Shown piece by piece: positions 60,179 through 64,000 of a stretch of DNA of 64,000 nt (its first letter is position 1; every line of letters begins with the position of its first letter). The notes beneath the pieces were generated by a model, which saw only the letters and a program-made list of their open reading frames with translations, did not search any database and was not told where the DNA came from. Source of the DNA: Lutjanus erythropterus (Eukaryota; Chordata; Actinopteri; Lutjaniformes; Lutjanidae); the NCBI GenBank assembly GCA_020091685.1, contig CM034603.1, positions 15,896,596 through 15,960,595 of the forward strand, in the 5' to 3' direction. The position numbers and the translations under genes were made by a program.

Positions 60179-61870
60179 TATTAAAAATAGCCTACCTGTG
60201 ACAGCTGCTGACAACCAGAAGAGGCCAGAGTCGGGCTGTTAAAGTCAGTGACGACAGTCTGCAGCACAGATCAACTGAAAGAATAGAAAATGTCCGTCAG
60301 CAGACTGAAAAAAATGTAAGAAAACATGTCTAAAAAAGATGAATGTGGGTAACTACATTTCTAATTGTACGAAAACCTCTGTTCAATGAGGCGTTGTCTA
60401 TGAAAAGAGGTTTAGATCGTGGTAGTTTGAGTAGCTGTCATTCATTACTTCCACCCCTGCTCAACATTTTCAAGTCAATTCAGTATAAATCAGTGAATTG
60501 ATGGGACAATAAAAAACCACATTTAACCAGAGAGAAAGTCATTTTCAAACAAGTCCAAAATAAATATTCTCTGAAACTCTTCAGAGTTCAACATAAAAAC
60601 ACCACTTTTCAGGTCTTCAGCAATAAACAACAAAAAGAACTCCGTTTGTTCAGCATCTCAAAATTTGGCCTGAGTAAAAACTCTTCACCAAAACACAATC
60701 AAATTAGGAACTGTGGGAAAGTTTTAGTGGTTCAGTTTATGTTTCACCTCAAAGAGTAAATCACCTCCCCACCAAAGTTAAAACCCTCTCTGTTAGAGTT
60801 AGAACAAAACATGAAACCAATGGTGATTAAGAATAGAAAATAAAATTATAAAAGGGAAGCTAAAATTTATAACTATTAAAGTAAAATTCAAAAGTCAAGC
60901 AACATACATAAATTCAAGCTGATATTGCAGTACAGTCTAAAAGTTAAATGATAGTGAGTAAAGTTGCAGCAAATATGCATACAGTATTGTGCAAAAGTTT
61001 TAGGCAGGTGTGAAGAAATGCTGTGAAGTAAGAACACACACACTTTTGCGATAATCCGTTGAAAGTGGTTAACATTTGTGACAAGTAATGGAGGCATATT
61101 TTACTTTATTGTCCCAAATGAAAAGGTGATGAAACCATAAACTTTGACCAGTGTTTTAATAACTATGGCTTCAAAAAATGAAAATGGAGCTAAACATGTA
61201 TATAATAAAAATGAGTTCAGAAATAAGGATCAACTGTACACTGAACACACATAAGGGCTTGACAATAATGCCAACCACAATAATATTTTCAGAAATGTCT
61301 CATAACCTTGTGTTTCACTGTATTAAAAATAGCCGACCTGTGACAGCTGCTGAAAGAGTCAAGAGGCCCAAAAGATTCTGGAGTGAGCCGTTCAATTCCA
61401 TGTCAGTGACGACAGTCTGCAGCACAGATCATCTGAAAGAATAGAAAATGCAGGTCAGTAGACTGGAATATAAGAAAACGTCTAAAAAGATGGATGTGGG
61501 GAAAAACTCTGTTGAATGAGGCCTAATCTGTGAAAAGAGGTTTAGGTAGTTTGAGTTGTTGTCATTCATTACTTCCCCTTGTTCAACATTTTACAGAAAT
61601 CACTATCATGTACTGATTGTCAGCAGAATATTTCATCATTGTTTTTATGGTGCCAGACAGAGTTCATCTGACAATTTCCTGTTTGAAATTTTAAAAGGTA
61701 ATTCCCCTGACATGGATGCATGAGTCATAAACACACTTTTTAGGAAAAAAAAATGAACCACCAGAACAACAACACACACATAATCAGGGTGACAATGCAG
61801 CACAAGTCAGTTCAGTATAAATCAGTGTACTGACAGGATGATGGGGAAAAAAAAACACATTTTAACCAGC
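60179..61870. repeat. local direct duplication (60179-60530 and 61321-61870)
   Basis: Both copies start TATTAAAAATAGCC and share ACCTGTGACAGCTGCTGA, CAGTGACGACAGTCTGCAGC, GAAAGAATAGAAAATG, GTGAAAAGAGGTTTAG/TGAAAAGAGGTTTAG, TGTCATTCATTACTTCC, TCAGTATAAATCAGTG and TTTAACCAG in the same order. The second copy carries about 200 extra bases (about 61605-61810). The copies are clearly diverged. Between them, 60981-61130 resembles a fish element starting CAGTATTGTGCAAAAGTTTT. No conserved reading frame is evident. Confidence 0.75.
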
Positions 61871-62094
61871 AAATTAACTCTCCCAAGATTTATTAATAAG
61901 GCCTATTGTGAACTGGGTCACTATGGTTTGTCATGTTTAAAAAACATGTCCCCAGAAAAAAAAAAGTCTGGGAAACACTGATCAAGTACAGAATGATTGA
62001 TTTTCTGTCCTGTCAAAGTATAACTGTCGTCAGCAGTAAAATATACAAACTTTACAGCCAATGAAAACCTTTGCCCATTATTGTCTTTAGAGTG

Positions 62095-62112
62095 CATATA
62101 TATATATATATA
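62095..62112. repeat. short (TA)n run
   Basis: An ATATATATATATATA stretch of under 20 bp in non-coding sequence. Confidence 0.7.
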
Positions 62113-62478
62113 ATATACATTTCTTCATGCGCTCTAAACACAATGTAGTTTGTGTCCAACCCTTCCAAACTCAGTGTATTGCTGTAACACTGGCAGTATC
62201 ATCGCCATCTAGTGGCCACAGTGATGATTACCAGGCACCGGACAGAAAGCTCCTTACTGTTACAGTTAAGGACATTACCAGAGTATAATGTCATACTGAG
62301 ATTGTGAGAGAGAGGAAAACAAGGCAGATAGACTTCTGAAATTCTTTAATAGAACATCTCACAACAAAATAGATAAAGAAAATACAATTCATATCAAATA
62401 TGTATTTAAGCACAACAGACACCGAGAGCACTTCACATTGTATTTTAAATGTCCACTGTGTATTATTATTTTTCATGT

Positions 62479-62480
<2 letters not shown>

Positions 62481-62564
<84 letters not shown>
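62481..62564. repeat. (GTA)28 trinucleotide microsatellite
   Basis: 84 bp of GTA without interruption, the longest pure microsatellite of the window and probably polymorphic. The poly-Val (62400-62594) and poly-Ser (62438-62668) frames across it are artefacts. CTTTGAGAACCCCTG at 62897-62911 is a hAT-like terminus. Confidence 0.95.
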
Positions 62565-63088
62565 CAACACTCTATAATTATAATATTTATATAAATGTAA
62601 TATACTGTACATTTGATCAGAGGGGTTTAGTAATGGCTGTGGCTAGCAACAGGAAAGTTAAGTTGTAAACAGTTCTTCAGTGTACCCACACAACATTGTG
62701 TCTATTTGTTTTTACTGCGTGTGAAAACTTGATAGAGCCCACACCCCGTTCCTTTGCAGCAGCTGTGGGTTTGACTCCTGGCCTCCTTGACACTGTAGTC
62801 AAGTAATGTATGACATGATTAAAATATAATGCATGTATCCCATGACGCGTTCGAGGACTGCACAAAATGTTTATGAGGGCTTCCATTGGCCTGCACTTTG
62901 AGAACCCCTGAGAGCATGTTCATCATTATGTTGCATATTGGCGCTGTATACTTGTTGTCCTGTGACTGTCTTTGTGAGTTTGATAATTTTCTAGTTTCAT
63001 TAAAAACTGTAGGTCATGAGCAGTAATTGTGCATTAGGTTATGATCAGTCATAATCCTTCCCTAACCCATTAAATATTAAATCAAACA

Positions 63089-63094
63089 TTTAAT
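63089..63094 (-). terminator. possible poly(A) signal ATTAAA of the ACOT/BAAT gene
   Basis: The variant hexamer ATTAAA occurs about 97 nt after the stop codon on the gene strand. No AATAAA is nearer. The region 62600-63190 is otherwise AT-rich 3' UTR or intergenic sequence. Confidence 0.3.
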
Positions 63095-63190
63095 ATTTTG
63101 CATCACTACAAAACATTCATATTTGCAGTTAACTAGCAGCCAAAATGTTATGTATATGTTCCCTTGTCTTCTATATCATGATCTCTGTAT

Positions 63191-63799
63191 CTATAACATG
63201 GCTTTAGTCTGTTGAGGATCATCGGTCAGGTGAGTTCTGAAAAACTCCTGGATCTTCTTCCACATGTGGACTTCAGCTGCTGCGTGAGACCTTGGCTCAC
63301 CCCCCCACAGGGCTGGTTGACCCACAACCCCATGTAAACTGGAGGGGCAGTAGGGTCCATAAGGAGGCTCCAGGTAATGTCCTGCTCCAGGGTAGCACAC
63401 ACTCTCAAAGCTGCCCTTCCCATGACGCTTCAGTCTCTCCTCCATCATGTCCACATAAGCCTTGCTGTCCCAGTTGAGGTCATCCTCTGCGGCCACAAAG
63501 AGGAAATGTCCTTTGGCGTGTTCAATGGGGACCAGGGTGGCCTTGTTCTCCTCTGCCAGTGGATTATTCATAACATACTTTCCTATGACAGCTTCTGAAT
63601 CAGTGCGAACCAGCTTGCTGAGGTCAAACATCAATGCAGGAAGGATTTGGCTCTTCTTGTAGTAGAGAGGGAGGACTGTATTTGCAGAGCAGCCATTAAT
63701 CCACACTGTGGCTGCAACACCTGGCAGGTAAGAGGCTATTGAAAGAGCAAGCTCTCCACTTTTTGAAATTGATATTACACCAACTCCTTTATTGCACAC
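63191..63799 (-). CDS. ACOT/BAAT-family acyl-CoA thioesterase, last exon
   Basis: This family hydrolyses acyl-CoAs (ACOT) or conjugates bile acyl-CoA to glycine/taurine (BAAT), using an alpha/beta-hydrolase C-terminal domain. The exon begins directly after the acceptor CCATAG (63800) with VCNKGVGVISISKSGELALS and ends at TAG 63191-63193, giving 202 codons. Family landmarks are in order: nucleophile serine S12 in SISKSGE (mammalian ACOTs read GISKGGE), INGCSAN at 35-40, Asp106/107 in EDDLNW, His141 in CYPGAGHYLEPPY, then LWGGEPRSHAAAE (164-176). A serine rather than the cysteine of BAAT suggests thioesterase activity. Both glycines flanking the nucleophile motif are Ser here. The C-terminus ends KAML, not a canonical peroxisomal SKL-type signal. 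No frameshift or stop, so the gene appears intact. Which paralogue it is cannot be told from one exon. Confidence 0.93.
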   Translation of the reverse strand: MCNKGVGVISISKSGELALSIASYLPGVAATVWINGCSANTVLPLYYKKSQILPALMFDLSKLVRTDSEAVIGKYVMNNPLAEENKATLVPIEHAKGHFLFVAAEDDLNWDSKAYVDMMEERLKRHGKGSFESVCYPGAGHYLEPPYGPYCPSSLHGVVGQPALWGGEPRSHAAAEVHMWKKIQEFFRTHLTDDPQQTKAML

Positions 63800-63991
63800 C
63801 TATGGAAAAACATACAAACAAAACTGCAGCTATTAGCTGCTTTTTACTATTTCTTGTGATGTCACACAGATTGATTCTTTTGCAGATAAACAAATGGAAC
63901 TATGTGCAGACCAGTCTTCAGCATCCCCAGTGATGGTATAAAAAAGTAAAACTGGTAGGAAGACAAAAAAATACAAATTCTCAGATATTAC
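63800..63991 (-). other. last intron of the ACOT/BAAT gene (192 bp)
   Basis: On the minus strand it starts GTAATA and ends in a T-rich tract plus CCATAG, so both splice sites are consensus. It is short, typical of compact fish introns, and contains nothing else recognisable. Confidence 0.85.
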
Positions 63992-64000
63992 CTGTACCGT
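63992..64000 (-). CDS. 3' end of the preceding ACOT/BAAT exon
   Basis: The minus strand reads ACG GTA CAG then GTAATA at 63991, a good splice donor in phase 0, in frame with the last exon (TVQ|VCNKGVG). This matches the family pattern in which the last intron falls just before the nucleophile motif. The exon continues beyond the right edge. Confidence 0.8.

Noticed and set aside
62400..62668. Poly-Val and poly-Ser frames
   Set aside because: Translation of the (GTA)n microsatellite.

Overview
The window looks like one contiguous piece of a ray-finned (teleost, probably percomorph) fish nuclear genome. It is AT-rich with long stretches lacking coding potential. It carries many microsatellites and nested copies of interspersed repeat types I recognise from fish genomes, plus one assembly gap (N run 59217-59488). 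Only two genes can be supported from the sequence, both on the minus strand, and they sit at opposite ends of a repeat-rich intergenic region of about 52 kb.

Left part (1-10.6 kb): the first coding exon of zeb1 lies at 10268-10325, encoding 19 residues starting MADGPRCKRRKQANP and ending in a phase-1 GTAAGT donor. Its G/C-rich upstream region lies at about 10326-10640. Everything below 10268 is therefore zeb1 intron 1; no second exon is visible, so the gene continues off the left edge. The intron holds a second CpG-richer block (about 7.74-8.7 kb) with a palindromic pair of CACCT/AGGTG sites, a possible alternative first exon (about 9565-9699), a tandem duplication (8.8-9.2 kb) and a stack of nested transposons (5.9-7.3 kb).

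Middle (10.7-63 kb): intergenic DNA. It contains hAT-like short elements (10760-12091, 16270-16830, 50899-51277, 59217-59618), a 134-bp tandem repeat element carrying perfect oestrogen-response-element palindromes (17160-17835), and two relics of one chimeric element containing the start of a RecQ-like helicase (25611, 49388). There are also two copies of a common teleost LINE 3' tail, a possible LINE ORF2 relic (28.8-29.0 kb), a solo-LTR-like segment (58803-59860), a 39-bp minisatellite (58141-58410) and several local duplications. Some unique, unbroken AT-rich stretches (for example 19.73-20.0, 30.37-30.66, 33.68-33.9, 46.83-46.98 kb) look like candidate conserved regulatory elements of zeb1, but this cannot be shown without alignment.

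Right edge (63.19-64 kb): the last exon (202 codons), a 192-bp intron and the last 9 nt of the preceding exon of an acyl-CoA thioesterase / bile acid-CoA:amino acid N-acyltransferase (ACOT/BAAT) family gene. The Ser-Asp-His triad is present.

No CRISPR, operon, rRNA or convincing tRNA feature was seen. Nothing in the window forms a novel multi-gene system. The most interesting signals are regulatory (clustered ZEB half-sites at zeb1 itself) and mobile-element architecture.
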